A stretch of 17,457 nt of DNA from Spirochaetaceae bacterium (GTDB lineage: Bacteria > Spirochaetota > Spirochaetia > SZUA-6 > Fen-1364), in the NCBI GenBank assembly GCA_003141795.1, contig PLNO01000175.1, positions 6,597 to 24,053 on the forward strand. Reading direction: 5' to 3'. Made by a program: the position numbers and the translations under genes. Shown here in pieces: positions 1-8,537 of this stretch (position 1 is its first letter; every line of letters begins with the position of its first letter). Under the pieces are notes generated by a model. That model worked only from the letters and a program-made list of their open reading frames with translations. It searched no databases and was not told the origin of the DNA.

Positions 1-1
1 C

Positions 2-838
2 TGCCTGGTCGCGTGGTCCCAGGAAAACGCGCTGAATGAGGCGCATCCTCAGTGGCTGGAATGGGTCAGGAGCTACGGCGAGTGGCTGCTTTCACACCAG
101 AACGCCGACGGCTCCTACTACCGCGCCTACACGCTGGAGGGGGCCCCCGCGATCCGCTCGACGGGTGACTGCGCGCATGTCATCCCGTTTCTCGTCGAGA
201 TCGGCAGCGCACTCGGTGACCCGAGGTACCTGGAGGCAGCGCTCCGTGCCGCACGGTTTTTGTGGGCCGGCTTTCACCGCAGAGGCGAGTTCTTCGGCGG
301 CACCCTGGACAACCCCGACTGCTGTGACAAGGAAGCATCCTCGCTTGCCCTGGAGGCATACCTTTCGCTCTTCGAGGCGACCCGGGACCGCGCGTGGCTG
401 CGAGCCGCCGAGACTGCGGCCCGAATCTGCGAGACATGGATCTTCCAGTGGGACATCCCCATGCCGCCGGATGATCCCGCGCGTTTCTTCCCCCTGGGCC
501 ACACCACGGTGGGCTACCAGCTCATCACAACCGGCTTTTCCGCCTTCGATATGTACCTCACACGCCACGTTGGGGACTACCTCCTGCTTGCCCGCCATAC
601 GGGGGACCATCGCTATGAGCGGACGGCCGATCTCCTCCTGTACAACACGAAGGGGACCGTGCAGCGCGAAGCGGAGCTGGGATACGCGCAGCCAGGCCTC
701 CAGATCGAGCACTTCTCAATGGGGCGCGGCCGCGGCTACGGGTTAAACTCGGGCTGGCTGCCGTGGGTCGCGACGAGCCATCTCCTGTCCATCAACGCGG
801 CGCGCCAGGCGCAGAAGATGACGCGCGGATTGCCGTGA
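2..838 (+). CDS. Glycosidase-like alpha/alpha-barrel protein, C-terminal part (5' truncated by window edge)
   Basis: The frame is open from base 2 to a TGA at 836-838, giving 278 residues with no start in view, so this is the C-terminal part of a larger protein. It is rich in alternating helices as in six-hairpin (alpha/alpha)6 glycosidases. It aligns by eye with the C-terminal third of the protein encoded at 4655-6721. Both have QN-x-DGS, then FRAY/YRAY, then VIPF, then a GGTLDNP motif followed four residues on by DKE, and later a D-[VI]-P motif near a Trp. The family is not one I can name. Hydrolysis or lysis of a plant-type oligosaccharide is inferred from the fold and from the GH127 gene 91 bases downstream on the same strand. 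I see no signal for a separate promoter in the gap. Being a true gene is near certain; the function is weak. Confidence 0.8.
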   Translation, partial: CLVAWSQENALNEAHPQWLEWVRSYGEWLLSHQNADGSYYRAYTLEGAPAIRSTGDCAHVIPFLVEIGSALGDPRYLEAALRAARFLWAGFHRRGEFFGGTLDNPDCCDKEASSLALEAYLSLFEATRDRAWLRAAETAARICETWIFQWDIPMPPDDPARFFPLGHTTVGYQLITTGFSAFDMYLTRHVGDYLLLARHTGDHRYERTADLLLYNTKGTVQREAELGYAQPGLQIEHFSMGRGRGYGLNSGWLPWVATSHLLSINAARQAQKMTRGLP

Positions 839-929
839 GAGGCAAGGTCGATAGTGTCTTCATTTTCTCCGAAGTAGGCAACCTGAACTGTGCAGTGCCC
901 TGCGAGATACTTTCCCAGGTGAGGTGATC

Positions 930-2897
930 ATGAGCAACAAGATTCCCGCGTCCTCCCAGCCAAAGGTCAAAATTGACGGGGGGTTCTGGCATTCCTACAG
1001 GGAGCTCGTGCGCGAGAAGGCGATGCCCTACCAGTGGAAGGCGATGAACGACGAGATCCCGGGCGCCCCCAAGAGCCACTCCGTGGAGAACTTCCGGATA
1101 GCGGCCGGCATCGGCGAGGGGACCTACGAGGGGATGGTCTTCCAGGACAGCGACCTCGCGAAGTGGCTCGAGGCGGCGGGGTACCTGTTGGCCGAGGACC
1201 ACCGCGGAAACGCGACCCTCCGTGCCTGGGTCGACGAGGCCGTGGATCTCATCGCGCGCGCGCAGCAGCCCGACGGGTACGTGAACACCTACTTCACGGT
1301 GAAGGAGCCAGATCAGAGGTGGAAAAACCTCCGCGAAGCCCATGAGTTGTACTGCGCGGGCCATCTCATCGAGGCAGGTGTCTCGCTGTACAAGGGGACG
1401 GGCAGCCGGAAGATCCTGGACGGGGTGTGTCGGCTGGCGGACCACATCGACTCCCGGTTCGGCGCTGAGCCGCCCAAGGTACGGGGCTACTGTGGCCACG
1501 AAGAAGTGGAGCTCGCTCTCGTGAAGCTCTTCCGGCTTACCGGGGATCGGAAGTACCTGCGTCTTGCCTCCTATTTCGTTGAAGAAAGGGGCCGTTCGCC
1601 AAACTACTTCGAGCTCGAGGTATCAACACCCGGATACACGCCCATCTTCGGCATCAAGAACCTGGACTACTACCAGGCCCACGTGCCTGTCCGGCAGCAG
1701 AAAGACGCCGTTGGCCACTCGGTGCGCGCAATGTACCTGTATACGGCAATGGCGGACATCGCGATAGAGACGGGCGATGAGACTCTGGCGGAGACGTGCG
1801 ACCGGATGTGGGAGAGCGTGACGCGCAGGAAAATGTACGTCACGGGCGGTATCGGTTCTTCCGCGTACCTGGAATCCTTCGGCGCGGACTACGATCTTCC
1901 CAATGACACCGCCTATGCCGAGACGTGCGCGGCGATCGGCCTGTTTCTCTTCTCATCGCGCATGGTGCGGCTTTATGATCAGGGGAAATACGCAGACGTC
2001 ATGGAGCGCGCCCTGTACAACGGGATCATCAGTGGATTGGGCCTGGACGGAGAGAGCTACTTCTACGTCAACCCCCTGGAGGTCGTTCCTTCAGTTTGTG
2101 ACGCGAACGGGAGCTACCGGCACGTGAAGTACCGCCGCCAGCCCTGGTATGGCTGCGCCTGTTGTCCACCGAACATCGTGCGCACCCTTGCATCGCTGGG
2201 AGAGCACGCCTACCATCTGCGGGGGCACACCATTTTTGCCGACCTCTACCATGAAGGAATCGTCACCTTTGAGGTTGACGGACGGCAGGCGAGCCTGCGG
2301 CAGCGTACCCGCTATCCCTGGGACGGCATCGTGACGTTCCAATCTCTGGGCGAAAATCCAGAGAATTTCACCCTCGCCCTGCGTATCCCGTCCTGGTGCC
2401 GCGGCCACACCCTCATGCTGAACGGCGTGGCACTTCCGGGAGAGGCGGATCCGGATGCCTATGTGCGTGTCAGCAGGACGTGGTCGCAGGGGGACACACT
2501 GGTGCTGACGCTGCGCCTCCGGGCGGAGCGGGTCTATGCCGACCCACGGGTCCGCGCGGACTACGGCAAGGTGGCGATCCGGCGAGGTCCGATCGTGTAC
2601 TGCCTAGAGGAGGCGGACAACGGCGCGCCCCTCTCCCACCTCCGGCTCCCGCCCGATGCGCCACTGGACTGCGAGGAGCGCGCGGATCTCTTCGGAGGAG
2701 TGGTGGTCGTCAGGGCAAAGGCCGTCCTTGCAAGCGCCGGCAGCGGGGAAGATAGTGCGACATCCGGGGCTTCGGGAGAGTTGTACACGAGCAACGAGCC
2801 GCAGGGCATCCCGACGCCGAAGCAGGTACTCTTCATTCCCTACTATGCCTGGGCGAACAGGACGCTGGGTGAAATGACGGTCTGGATACGTGAATAG
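930..2897 (+). CDS. GH127-family glycosidase (beta-L-arabinofuranosidase type, DUF1680)
   Basis: The 655-residue product matches the usual length of GH127 enzymes such as Bifidobacterium HypBA1, which remove beta-L-arabinofuranose with a zinc-bound cysteine nucleophile. The key residues are all visible with HypBA1-like spacing. E315 (in YLESFG) corresponds to the acid/base Glu. E331 and C333 (AETCA) and C411-C412 (in CACCPPN) correspond to the zinc ligands, with C411 as nucleophile. The N-terminal two thirds form the (alpha/alpha)6 barrel and the rest beta-sandwich. No signal peptide is visible, so a cytoplasmic location is likely. ATG 930 is preferred over GTG 924 because AGGTGAGG at 917-924 sits at good ribosome-binding distance. 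GH127 also contains an aceric-acid hydrolase, so the exact sugar is open. The stop overlaps the next gene by 8 bases. Confidence 0.93.
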   Translation: MSNKIPASSQPKVKIDGGFWHSYRELVREKAMPYQWKAMNDEIPGAPKSHSVENFRIAAGIGEGTYEGMVFQDSDLAKWLEAAGYLLAEDHRGNATLRAWVDEAVDLIARAQQPDGYVNTYFTVKEPDQRWKNLREAHELYCAGHLIEAGVSLYKGTGSRKILDGVCRLADHIDSRFGAEPPKVRGYCGHEEVELALVKLFRLTGDRKYLRLASYFVEERGRSPNYFELEVSTPGYTPIFGIKNLDYYQAHVPVRQQKDAVGHSVRAMYLYTAMADIAIETGDETLAETCDRMWESVTRRKMYVTGGIGSSAYLESFGADYDLPNDTAYAETCAAIGLFLFSSRMVRLYDQGKYADVMERALYNGIISGLGLDGESYFYVNPLEVVPSVCDANGSYRHVKYRRQPWYGCACCPPNIVRTLASLGEHAYHLRGHTIFADLYHEGIVTFEVDGRQASLRQRTRYPWDGIVTFQSLGENPENFTLALRIPSWCRGHTLMLNGVALPGEADPDAYVRVSRTWSQGDTLVLTLRLRAERVYADPRVRADYGKVAIRRGPIVYCLEEADNGAPLSHLRLPPDAPLDCEERADLFGGVVVVRAKAVLASAGSGEDSATSGASGELYTSNEPQGIPTPKQVLFIPYYAWANRTLGEMTVWIRE

Positions 2898-3765
2898 CCG
2901 CAGCGATAGTTGCCTCCGTTTCAGGCCAGCCGCCGCGTTCGAGGTCGTCCAGGCCGATCACCTGGCCGTCGAACAGGACGGAATCACCCGGGTGAGGATG
3001 TCCGGCGAATCCTTTCTCCTCTTCAGCGTTCAAGGAGACTGCTTCGTGCGGACGTGCCAGGGAGACTTATCCGTGGGGGCAAATGAGGCCCTCCTTCAGC
3101 CTGCCGTCCGGCAGGAGATCGTGCTCCGCTGTCCTTCAGCGGCGGAACTGTACGTCCTCCGTTTTCGCCAGCTCCGTCTCCGGAAGGATACGCCGCAGCG
3201 GAAGCTCGCCGTTCCCGACCATGTCAGCGTTCTGCGCCCCGGACGGCTTACGCACCTCCTGCGCTGGCTGACGGACGAGGTGCGCCGGCCCCGGCCCTCA
3301 CGGGCCATTCTGCACCACCTGGTCGTGCTTGCCCTCTGCGAGCTGGCGTGTTCGTCGCACGTCTCTGACACGGCGGAGGAAAAGGAGGCGGGGCGGGAGA
3401 ACATCGCATCACGGGTGGACGCATACATCGCCGCCCACTACCATGAGCGGATCGGCACGCTCGAAATTGCGCGCGATCTGCGGTTCAATCCCGATTACCT
3501 TGAGCGAGTCTTCCGCAGGGAACGGCACCTATCGATCCGCGAGGCCGTGAACGCGAGGCGGATCAAGGAAGCGCGCGCGCAGCTGCTCCTGCAGGGCAAG
3601 CAGGGTGTGGCGGAGATCGCCGCTCTGTGCGGCTACTCCGACCTCGGGTACTTCCGTCGCGTCTTCAAACGGGCAACGAACATGACTCCACGAGAATACC
3701 GCATCAGGCGCACGGCTCAGCTCGGAGGAACCGCCGTCGGGCCGGTAAGGGGATCCGACCGATGA
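2890..3765 (+). CDS. AraC-family transcriptional regulator 1
   Basis: The 291-residue protein has an N-terminal cupin-like sensor region (about residues 15-95) and a C-terminal AraC double helix-turn-helix (about 173-272). The signature region of the second HTH is present, with IAALCGYSDLGYFRRVFKR and then MTPREYR. The start is a GTG at 2890 lying inside the last codons of the GH127 gene (GTGAATAG). It has no obvious Shine-Dalgarno, so translation probably depends on ribosomes finishing the upstream gene. Its HTH domain closely resembles that of the next gene: both carry NPDYLERVFR. It likely regulates the adjacent arabinosidase or importer genes in response to a sugar. That target is inferred from position only. 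Confidence 0.9.
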   Translation: MNSRSDSCLRFRPAAAFEVVQADHLAVEQDGITRVRMSGESFLLFSVQGDCFVRTCQGDLSVGANEALLQPAVRQEIVLRCPSAAELYVLRFRQLRLRKDTPQRKLAVPDHVSVLRPGRLTHLLRWLTDEVRRPRPSRAILHHLVVLALCELACSSHVSDTAEEKEAGRENIASRVDAYIAAHYHERIGTLEIARDLRFNPDYLERVFRRERHLSIREAVNARRIKEARAQLLLQGKQGVAEIAALCGYSDLGYFRRVFKRATNMTPREYRIRRTAQLGGTAVGPVRGSDR

Positions 3766-4598
3766 CCGTCAGTTACGAGGTGTCCGACGACATCGAAGCC
3801 CTCAACGCCGGGCTTTTCGTATCACCGGGGTTCGGCACGCACCCCGTGCGCGTCATCGACTCCTTTGAGCTCATCTTAGTTGCGCAGGGACGGTTGGACA
3901 TGTTCGAGGAGGAACGCCCCTACCTGCTGAAGCGCAACCAGACGCTCTTGCTCTCTCCCGGCCTTCGCCACGGCGGCCTCCTGCCGTACACCCCAGATGT
4001 TCATTTCTACTGGGTCCATTTCAAAGTCCGCACATCCCCGCCACAGCACACGTGGGTGAGCGTGCCGAAGGTCGCCACGATCAGGTATCCAGAAACGCTC
4101 ACGGAGCTGTTTTGCCGCTTTATCTCCGACCAGGAATCTGGCATTCTCGATCCGCTGGGCGCCGCCTCCCTCGTTTCCCTCATGCTGTGCGCCATCCGCG
4201 AGGGCGCGGAAGAAGCAGGCGGAAGGCGGGGGTCCGCCCGGAGTCGCGACGAGCACGCCGCCCTGGCAGAAAGCGTACAGCGCTACATCGACGCACACTA
4301 TCCGAAAGCCATCACCACGTCCACAATCGCCTCCGCACTGCGGTACAACCCCGACTACCTGGAGCGCGTCTTTCGGGCGCGAACGAATGTGTCCATTCTC
4401 GACGCCCTTCACCAGAAGCGCATCAGCGCAGCCCGCGCCTCTCTACGCGGTGAACCGGAAAGGAACATCAACGAGATCGCCCGGGAGTGCGGCTATACGG
4501 ATCCGGGGTATTTCCGCCGGATGTTCAAGCGTCTCACAGGATTGACCCCTCTGGAGTTTCGTACCCTCTACGTCCGCACCCATATCAATACGCACTGA
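3762..4598 (+). CDS. AraC-family transcriptional regulator 2
   Basis: The 278-residue protein has an N-terminal AraC-binding cupin (about residues 25-90, with FELILVAQGRLDMFEEE and later HFYWVHF) and a C-terminal AraC HTH domain (about 168-270, ending in GYFRRMFKRLTGLTPLEFR). The start ATG at 3762 overlaps the stop of the preceding regulator in an ATGA arrangement. Longer open sequence upstream to 3627 lies inside the preceding gene and is not used. The two regulators look like diverged tandem paralogues: the HTH parts match well and the sensor parts poorly, suggesting different ligands. The gene ends 56 bases from the convergent hydrolase-like gene. Confidence 0.92.
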   Translation: MTVSYEVSDDIEALNAGLFVSPGFGTHPVRVIDSFELILVAQGRLDMFEEERPYLLKRNQTLLLSPGLRHGGLLPYTPDVHFYWVHFKVRTSPPQHTWVSVPKVATIRYPETLTELFCRFISDQESGILDPLGAASLVSLMLCAIREGAEEAGGRRGSARSRDEHAALAESVQRYIDAHYPKAITTSTIASALRYNPDYLERVFRARTNVSILDALHQKRISAARASLRGEPERNINEIARECGYTDPGYFRRMFKRLTGLTPLEFRTLYVRTHINTH

Positions 4599-4654
4599 AC
4601 CGCTCCCCTTCTGACGGACGCACGGTTGGGGAATCCAGGCGCCGCGCAGGACCG

Positions 4655-6721
4655 CTATTGCGCGGGATCGTCCTGGAGCGCCTTCCAGACGCAGTAGGTC
4701 CCCGCGGCGAATACCCAGCCGAGAGCACCCCAGGTGTCCCCCTTGCGGATCATCCCCTCGTCGACCCCCTGGTCGCTGCAGGCGAATCCCTCTTCCTGCA
4801 TCCCCTGGTCGCAGAGCCCGCACAGATTGCCGCGGAGAGAGAGGAGCTGTTGCGTGCCGTGGAGTATGAGCCGCGACGTGTCGCGGAAAACTCCCCGGCC
4901 CGTGAGCTCGGCCAGCCGCATCCACCCCGGCAGGAACCAGAGGGAGTAGTTGTCGACGACCCCGCAGCCCCAGAGGATGCTGATGCCGCCCCAGCCCCGG
5001 GAACGGAACGAAAGCGAACGCAGGCGGGTCCCCTCCTCGAACGGCACGTCCCACAGCGTGTTCCACGTAAGGGCGAGGCCACCGGCCCGAGTTGCACCAT
5101 CGAGGCAATCGCGCTCACCGGTGAGCTCGTACAGCCGCAGGAGGGCCATCATGGGGTACCCCATCCCCTCCTTGTCGACGACGTTGGGATTATCGAGGGT
5201 ACCGCCGCGGTAGTCCGCGCGCGACACGACCTCGTCGAGGAGCCATGCACCCGCGCGCCGCGCTGCCGTCAGGTACTCTCCGTTGCCGGTGAGCTCCGAG
5301 AGCTCGGTCATGAACGGTATGACCGTTGCCGTGGCGGATTTGTTCGCGCGCGCGCTTCCTCCGAACCACTGCTCGGGGGCCGTGATCGCGGTGCCTCCCT
5401 CGGTGTACGCGCGAAACCACGAGCCGTCGCGGTTCTGGGTCCCGAGGAAGAACCGGCCGAGACGATTCGCGGCGGCGCCGGCGCCTGCATCGGGAAACAC
5501 CCGCGACAGGAGGCAGAGATCGAGCCCCGCCTCGGCCATGTTCCGCGCGTAGTTCCCGGCAGGGGCCCCGCGCACCCCGTAGTGCAGGGCAGAGCCTGTC
5601 TCATCGTCAAAGGGTGAGATGGCGCGGCCCCTGGCGACGTCGTAGAGGGTGTGGAGAAAGCCGTTCGGCCGGGCGCAGGACTCGAGGAAGGAGCGCGTGA
5701 TGCCCCGCGCGCTGTCCTTCCAGCCCGGCATCCCCCATTCGTCGCCGCAGGAGGCGAGCATGAAGGCATTGTTGAGCTGTCGTCCCGTGAAGCCGTACTC
5801 GAGGATCCGGGGGAAGACCGAGCTTTCGAGGGTGTTGAAGCCCGTGCCGTAGCCGCTGGGCGGCGACTCGCGATTCACGCGCGGATCGAAGTTGAGCGCG
5901 AGCCCACTATGGCCGTTCCAGTCCCGCGCGAGCCCCGCGAGGCAATCCATGCGGGCGTGCACGCACGAGCGCAGGTCGCGCTCGGGGTCGAGTGGGACCG
6001 GCCCGCAGAACGCATGGGCGCGGCCGTACGACTCGAAGCACGCCGCGTCGAAGCCGTCGGCGGTGAAGGTCTCCAGCCTGTAGGAGACACGGACGTGCAT
6101 GTCTCCGCCTGTCGGCAGGAGCGCGCTAAACGGCGCAAGGCCCCTGCCCAGCATCCGGCTGGACGGCTGCTCCGCGTAGGGGAGGCACGCCATCAGCCCG
6201 GCGGATGAGGCGCGTCGATCGTATCCCAGCCCCCCGATGTCCGTGGCGTGGAGAAACTCCGTCTCGCCCTTTTGCCGGACGCGGGGAAGGCTCGTCGTCG
6301 CGGGTGAGGTCCGCATGAGGGCCCGGGCCTCGCCGGTCCGCTCGTCCCAGGCCATGACCAGCGGCCAGGCGCACCGCTCCTCGGATACGATTGCGTGACC
6401 CGTGTCGTTTTCGACGGGACAGTAGTCATAGCAGGCCCCCGGGATGAAGAACCTGTACGATCCACCGGGAAGGCCGATCGCGACGCGAAGATTGACCCCC
6501 GCGGCCTCTCCCGCCCCCAGGGACCGTATCTCGCGGACCAGGGACACCCCGCCGGCGTCTCTCTCCCAAAGGTCGGAGACCTGCCAGGAGCCTCCGCCAA
6601 GCCTCACGTCGGTGACTCCCCTGAAGGCGCCCGGTCGTACCTCTTCCAGGACCCTGTAGGCCAGGGCCCGCGGCGGGCCGCCGCGGGTGACGACGGTAAG
6701 CGCGACCGGCGCGCCGTCCAC
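4655..6721 (-). CDS. Large glycosidase-like protein of unrecognised family, homologous to the gene at 2-838
   Basis: This 688-residue protein appears to have an N-terminal beta-rich domain (about residues 1-240) followed by a helical barrel (about 250-680). The motif GGTLDNP at 506-512 with DKE at 516-518 is shared with the truncated protein at 2-838. Other conserved-looking stretches are TQNRDGSWFRAYT and PEQWFGG. I do not recognise a named family; the overall shape suggests a glycoside hydrolase or related enzyme. No signal peptide is seen. It is the last gene of the importer operon, so it may act on the imported sugar. The start is uncertain. GTG at 6721 is the first standard start, but the frame is open back to the permease stop at 6791-6793. 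Protein-like sequence (RVSGGNALRVDGAPV) precedes and spans this GTG, so the true start may be non-standard or masked by an error. Confidence 0.8.
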   Translation of the reverse strand: MDGAPVALTVVTRGGPPRALAYRVLEEVRPGAFRGVTDVRLGGGSWQVSDLWERDAGGVSLVREIRSLGAGEAAGVNLRVAIGLPGGSYRFFIPGACYDYCPVENDTGHAIVSEERCAWPLVMAWDERTGEARALMRTSPATTSLPRVRQKGETEFLHATDIGGLGYDRRASSAGLMACLPYAEQPSSRMLGRGLAPFSALLPTGGDMHVRVSYRLETFTADGFDAACFESYGRAHAFCGPVPLDPERDLRSCVHARMDCLAGLARDWNGHSGLALNFDPRVNRESPPSGYGTGFNTLESSVFPRILEYGFTGRQLNNAFMLASCGDEWGMPGWKDSARGITRSFLESCARPNGFLHTLYDVARGRAISPFDDETGSALHYGVRGAPAGNYARNMAEAGLDLCLLSRVFPDAGAGAAANRLGRFFLGTQNRDGSWFRAYTEGGTAITAPEQWFGGSARANKSATATVIPFMTELSELTGNGEYLTAARRAGAWLLDEVVSRADYRGGTLDNPNVVDKEGMGYPMMALLRLYELTGERDCLDGATRAGGLALTWNTLWDVPFEEGTRLRSLSFRSRGWGGISILWGCGVVDNYSLWFLPGWMRLAELTGRGVFRDTSRLILHGTQQLLSLRGNLCGLCDQGMQEEGFACSDQGVDEGMIRKGDTWGALGWVFAAGTYCVWKALQDDPAQ

Positions 6722-6790
6722 GCGCAGCGCGTTTCCGCCACTGACTCGATCGATCCTCGGCCCTTCCCCGCTGCTCGTGGCGACAGTCTC

Positions 6791-7609
6791 CTATTTCAGC
6801 CCCGCGGCCATGCCGAGCCCCGAAAGAATGCGCTTGTTCAGCACGATGTAGATGACGAGCACCGGCGCGACGGCGAGGATCATGGCGGCAAAGGCCTGGG
6901 TAAAGTTCGCGGTGTACGTCGCGACGAGGAAACTGATCGCGACCTGCACGGTGCGACTCCCGTCCCCCTGGGAGAGGAGCAGGGCGTAGAGAAGCTCGTT
7001 CCACCCGATGATGACGAGGAAGATGCCCGCCGTGACGGCCCCGGGGAACGCGATGGGGGCAACGACAAGACGGAAGACCTGGTGCACGGAGGCGCCGTCG
7101 AGGAGGCTCGCCTCGATGAACTCCGGATAGACCGCCTCACGCATGTGCGTCGTGATGATGAGGAATGCCGTCGGCATGGACACCCCCGCGTAGACAAGAG
7201 CGATGCCGGCGAGGCTGTCATAGAGCCCGAGCCGGCTGATCATGAGGAAGTAGGGGATCATGAACGCGCTCGTCGGAACGAACAGGCCGAAGGAAAGCAG
7301 GAGGTTGATCGGGCGCCGCATCGGGAATCGGAAGAGGAACGCGTAGGAGGCAAGGAGCGCGACCGCTGTGCCGAGGCACGTGGAAGCCACCGCCACGATG
7401 AGTGAGTTCATGAGGTAGCGGAGCATCGGCTGCTCCGTGAGGACCCGCGCGTAGTTGTCCAGGCTCCAGTGGTTCGAGGCGAAGGCGAGCGGTCGGGAGA
7501 AGAACTCCTCATTGGGGAGGAAGGAGGAGAAGAGCAGCCACACAAGGGGAAGGAGGATCACGGCGAGGAACAGAAGCAGCCCGGCCCATCGGACGACCTT
7601 GCCGATCAT
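6791..7609 (-). CDS. CUT1-type sugar ABC transporter permease (MalG-like)
   Basis: The 272-residue inner-membrane protein has about six hydrophobic segments, the first at residues 8-30. It carries the permease EAA loop at about 163-189 (EFIEASLLDGAS with VVAPIAFPG), which contacts the ATPase. Together with the gene upstream it forms the membrane channel for an imported sugar. ATG 7609 is preferred over GTG 7615 because AGGAGG at 7615-7620 is five bases upstream of it, leaving the GTG inside the ribosome-binding site. The start overlaps the stop of the other permease in an ATGA arrangement. The C-terminal LKRILSGL/AAGLK-like ending is usual for MalG-type permeases. Confidence 0.96.
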   Translation of the reverse strand: MIGKVVRWAGLLLFLAVILLPLVWLLFSSFLPNEEFFSRPLAFASNHWSLDNYARVLTEQPMLRYLMNSLIVAVASTCLGTAVALLASYAFLFRFPMRRPINLLLSFGLFVPTSAFMIPYFLMISRLGLYDSLAGIALVYAGVSMPTAFLIITTHMREAVYPEFIEASLLDGASVHQVFRLVVAPIAFPGAVTAGIFLVIIGWNELLYALLLSQGDGSRTVQVAISFLVATYTANFTQAFAAMILAVAPVLVIYIVLNKRILSGLGMAAGLK

Positions 7610-8484
7610 GACCACCTCCTGTCCGCCGCCCTCTGGAGGAGCGTCACGATCCCCATGAAGAGCGCGCCGAAGACGATGGCGACAAGCGCGGCAGCCATCG
7701 TCAGCCCGAACTGGCGGGCGCGCGTCATCTGAAAGTACATGAACAACGGAAGCGTCATGGTGGCGTTCCCGGGCCCGCCCGAGGTCATGATGAGCGGGTA
7801 CTCGATCATCTTTAGGCAGAACGACGCATTGAAAAGCACGTTGATCATGATCGCCCTCCTGAGGAGAGGGAGGGTGATATGCAGGTCCTGCTGCGTCTTC
7901 GACGCGCCGTCGATCTGGGCGGCCTCGAAGTACTCGCGCGGTATGACGGTGAGCTGCGCGAGAAAGATCAGCATCGTGAACCCGATGTAGAGCACGAACG
8001 GGGTCATGGTGGCGATGATCGCGCTCCCGTCACGGGAGAGCCAGGATACGGCGGCCTTCGGCAGTCCGACAGCGCGCAGCACGCCGTTGATCGGCCCGAT
8101 CGTCGGGTTCAGGAGGAAGTACCACAGCAGGGCGAGGGACGCGACGGAGAGAACGTTGGGAACGAAGTAGGCCGTGCGGAAAAACCCCCACCCCGCCGGC
8201 TTGCGTGAGAGGACCAGCGCGATGAAAAGGCCGAGCGGGGTATGGATGAAAGTACCGACGGCGATCCAGATCGCGGAGTTTGCCAGCCCGATCAGGAAAT
8301 CACGCCGCGTGAAGAGGATCCCGAAGTTGCCCAGTCCGGCCCAGGTCATCTGCGAGATCCCGTCCCAGCGGAACAGGCTTACCGGAACCGTGTAGACAAT
8401 GGGATAGAGGTAGAAGGCACCCACGAGAAGGAGCGCGGGTGACAGGTAGAGAAGTGCGGTTGCGAAAGGTATTCGGTTGTGCAT
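7606..8484 (-). CDS. CUT1-type sugar ABC transporter permease (MalF-like)
   Basis: The 292-residue protein has multiple membrane segments starting at residues 8-30 (LLYLSPALLLVGAFYLYPIV). The EAA loop is at about 184-212 (EYFEAAQIDGAS with LPLLRRAI). It pairs with the next permease to form the transport channel. The four-base overlap with that gene indicates co-translation. The ATG at 8484 has only a weak ribosome-binding site and lies 10 bases after a strong RNA hairpin (8495-8525), so its expression is probably lower than that of the binding-protein gene. Confidence 0.96.
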   Translation of the reverse strand: MHNRIPFATALLYLSPALLLVGAFYLYPIVYTVPVSLFRWDGISQMTWAGLGNFGILFTRRDFLIGLANSAIWIAVGTFIHTPLGLFIALVLSRKPAGWGFFRTAYFVPNVLSVASLALLWYFLLNPTIGPINGVLRAVGLPKAAVSWLSRDGSAIIATMTPFVLYIGFTMLIFLAQLTVIPREYFEAAQIDGASKTQQDLHITLPLLRRAIMINVLFNASFCLKMIEYPLIMTSGGPGNATMTLPLFMYFQMTRARQFGLTMAAALVAIVFGALFMGIVTLLQRAADRRWS

Positions 8485-8494
8485 CGCTTGGCAT

Positions 8495-8525
8495 GACCGG
8501 CCGCGCCGTCACGGCGCGGCTGGTC
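8495..8525 (-). promoter_or_regulatory. Intercistronic hairpin between binding-protein and permease genes
   Basis: The left arm 8495-8508 and the right arm 8512-8525 pair over 14 positions with one non-Watson-Crick position and a three-base loop. The core of nine pairs is GCCGCGCCG with CGGCGCGGC. There is no T-run after it in the direction of transcription, so it is not a typical intrinsic terminator. Hairpins here are known in maltose-type operons to protect binding-protein mRNA and lower downstream gene expression. That role is inferred here. Confidence 0.75.
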
Positions 8526-8537
8526 CAATTTCCACTG

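Noticed and set aside
3627..3761. Upstream extension of the second AraC gene
   Set aside because: It lies wholly inside the first AraC gene in another frame, and the ATGA overlap at 3762 is the expected junction.
4599..4654. Bidirectional terminator between the convergent AraC 2 and hydrolase-like genes
   Set aside because: Only a weak AACCG/CGGTT repeat with a long loop and no T-run is present, so I did not call it.
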